The notes below the pieces were generated by a model that saw only the letters and a program-made list of their open reading frames with translations, made no database searches and was not told the DNA's origin. A DNA stretch of 64,000 nt from Allodiplogaster sudhausi (taxonomy: Eukaryota; Nematoda; Chromadorea; Rhabditida; Diplogasteridae): contig CALZFC010000009.1 in the NCBI GenBank assembly GCA_945643635.1, positions 7,306,001-7,370,000 on the forward strand, written 5' to 3'. This document shows positions 62,001 to 64,000 of this stretch, one piece after another. A program made the translations under genes and the position numbers. Each line of letters begins with the position of its first letter. Position 1 is the first letter of the stretch.

Positions 62001-64000
62001 CGTCCAGGAAGCTCTAGAATCATTCGAAATTCTCTAATATTCTCTTTTCTTTCTCTTAATTATTCAAAGAGACAAGCATAGGTAATTCATATCTGTATGG
62101 TAAAAGGGTAAGCAGGGTAAAGCAATGGGAGATTGAGAAGAATCCTTACCGTGTCAATGCCGACGTCGATCTTCTGGAAGCCGTCCATGAGCTCGTTCGC
62201 TTTGCTGCACATCCGCTTCAAGCTTTCCGACTAAAGGTAGACATATTCTTTTAAAATTTAACCTTAAATACTCTAAAAGAAGATATTGCATACAAATTTT
62301 TGCTTTTATTTCTTTTCTATAATTAGTTTATTTGTTTCTTTGCTGACCTCTCTCTGCATGCATCCCGCAATTTCATCGGTCGCCGTCTTCCGAAGCCGCC
62401 CAAACTCGACGGTGAACCGGCTCGCGTCTTCCTGCACCGTCGCCAGCTGCCTTCTCAACGACGTCATCACCGTCTCCACATGGCGGGCTTCTGTAGTTCA
62501 GGTTTTATTTTAAATGCTATTTATCTGATTTAATAAAATTAGTCTCTTTTCACCGGTACGTTTTCTGCAATTCCCCTATTTTTTTTTGTTAGTAAATTTT
62601 AATAATTCGAGCTTTCAATGCTCACCATCAGAAACATTCATGAAGACATCGAGTGCGTGGGCGCCCGTCACCTTCTTGAGCCTGTCAATCACCTGTGAAA
62701 GGCAGGGATTTGCACTCTGAGACCGGCTATCATCTAGGACGGGCTAATCAGATCAGGATGAAATCCAAAATAGGAACACGAGACGGGCAGTGTGAACGAG
62801 CAAAAAGAAGAGCTTGCACTTTAGAGAAGTTCGGCGGGAAATTAGAGCAAACTAGACTTTGGAACCCTAGAATGCAGCGCAGCGTAAGCGATCAAGCTAA
62901 ATATTCGGAGAGCCCTTTTCTGCATACTATTTAAATCATAAACAATTGAAGAAATGTAAACATGTGTAGAAATTGATTTAAAAAGAAGACTCATTTATTT
63001 ACCTGATGCCCGCTCGAGTCCATCTGCTCGCAGAGCGATGCATTCAACTCCTTCCAGTCGTCAATCAACAGCTTCTTTACTTGCTGCAATGCTCAGATTG
63101 TTTTTAGTTCTATTGTACAACGTTTAAACCCGAAATCTATCAAAGTATTGGCATTAACATTGTTTAGAATAAGCCATTAAGCCACTCCAAGTTGTTTTGC
63201 GCGCTCTCATCTTGCTTCCCTGCATCGCGCATAACACTTGAGCCCTGGATGTCTCTCATTGTCAGACTGCTCTCCTTAGGCAAGTCATGAAGAAACACCG
63301 CTATTCTTAGGAAGAGTGATCAAGGAGCGATGACGAACACTCAATGATGATTGTGTAACCGGTGGCAGGCAGCAGAGCGGCCGTTAAGAGAAATGGCTAA
63401 TTGAACAATCTCAGGATTGCGACGTGAAGATGGCATTTTGAATGGGTGATTGACACGAAACTGCTTTGGAAGGGCAGGACGAACTGTTTCTCTCGTATCT
63501 TTCACCATCTATTACTGTCTAGAAGTATTTATCGCTGTCTCTCCCGAATGTCTCTCTCTATCTCTTTTTCTTTCTTAGTCTCTCTCTCTCATTCACTTTC
63601 TGGCTTTCTTTTCCCCATGCTGACTCATTAGCAATGAAATCGTTTTCGGCTTTTTCGCCGTATGAATCATGCGGCAGGGCAACTGAAATTAGGAGAAGAA
63701 AAAAGTTGTTCTTCGCAATGAATTCAAGGCTCGCTACCGTTCGCGAACACATCCTTATTATATGCTACAAAGAACGAAGAGAACTTGAGGCATAAGGATG
63801 GCAATCCCTCTCAGAGTCTCGTTTGTTGTCTACCACTCTCTCCTTTTCCATCTCTCTCTATCTGCCGCTCATTTTCTCTCCCTTATCATTCTGAGCAGGA
63901 GTTAAATGCCAAGGAATGCATCTCCAGCTGACATTACTGGTCTCGTGCTTGTACGTATTGAGATCGTCGACGCATTGCTGCAGCCTGAGCGGTAGCTGCT
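59026..64000 (-). CDS. Prominin (five-span membrane glycoprotein), 5' end outside the window
   Basis: Cholesterol-binding glycoprotein of plasma-membrane protrusions. Exons in gene order: 64000-63933 (partial), 63083-63003, 62692-62626, 62490-62348, 62230-62150, 62013-61798, 61694-61612, 61427-61278, 61219-60898, 60813-60643, 60562-60461, 60394-60297, 60159-60063, 60007-59939, 59831-59742, 59560-59454, 59358-?, 59161-59026. The first seven exons are the helical extracellular loop 1. TM3 (LVLTGLFMLLSLAFLFGLFY) and TM4 (GIWLSVLLFTALAVAAAALL) flank a Cys-containing loop (YYNDDCCVRST). VCDPLERP and loop 2 follow, then SCEPLVRTLQDS, VCLYTIDPI and TM5 (MLVCLAVTFPIVLVCTALIG). These match human prominin-1 blocks CEP, SCKP and YIIDP. 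TM1-TM2 lie right of the window. The tail has DDDVTVDMNQ and, in a last exon, TDTYDTRRKP, possible tyrosine-phosphorylation sites; the junction between the last two exons is unsettled, and an unspliced end at 59196 is possible. Introns after 61798 and 60898 start with GC. Confidence 0.93.
61438..61464. repeat. (GA)n microsatellite in a prominin intron
   Basis: About 26 bases of GA followed by GAAAGA repeats, just upstream (in gene sense) of the TM3 exon acceptor. On the coding strand it is a CT tract and extends the polypyrimidine tract. Confidence 0.85.

Overview
This is a nuclear window from a nematode, most likely a free-living chromadorean. Coding exons are GC-rich, short and separated by AT-rich introns, most of which end in TTTCAG-like sites. 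The gene content points the same way: an UNC-3 (COE/EBF) factor, a HIPK kinase, an atypical nuclear IkB, a sex-peptide/myoinhibitory-type peptide receptor, a prominin, and a receptor with the TM6-TM7 signature of nematode SRH/STR chemoreceptors. Nothing prokaryotic, CRISPR-like or viral is visible. Exon models were built by hand from translation, splice sites and phase, with family sequences recalled from memory. No alignment was run.

Layout. 14-3698 (+): C-terminal part of a HIPK kinase (hpk-1), from the DFG motif to the stop, 12 exons. 3.7-9.7 kb: non-coding, with GA and poly-C tracts. 9722-13838 (+): a complete 14-exon ankyrin-repeat protein of the nuclear IkB type (nfki-1-like). 16154-16715 (+): a probable two-exon small gene of unknown function. 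17405-28951 (+): a complete 15-exon unc-3, with large introns full of CT/GA microsatellites and a hairpin-rich island in intron 10. 29-36 kb: non-coding. 36336-38519 (+): a complete four-exon tyrosine aminotransferase (tatn-1) behind a GC-rich TATA promoter. 39726-44213 (-): a 12-exon peptide GPCR. 44.2-54.9 kb: a 10.7-kb gene-poor block dominated by GA/CT and poly-C tracts. 54922-55548 (+): a small, degenerate cyclophilin. 56830 to about 58720 (-): a nematode chemoreceptor, 3' half resolved. 59026-64000 (-): prominin lacking its 5' end.

The genes form no single pathway. Several are neuronal or signalling genes (UNC-3, the GPCRs, HIPK, IkB); TAT is metabolic and prominin is a membrane-protrusion protein. 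From memory, the C. elegans orthologues of at least hpk-1, nfki-1, unc-3, tatn-1 and prominin lie on chromosome X, so the window may be a piece of the ancestral nematode X.

The most unusual signal is at the splicing level. Five of about 71 reconstructed introns, in three different genes, can only keep frame if they start with GC instead of GT. Several others use GAG or AAG acceptors. Other points of interest are the cyclophilin that has lost most catalytic residues, the hairpin cluster in unc-3 intron 10, and the unannotated small gene.
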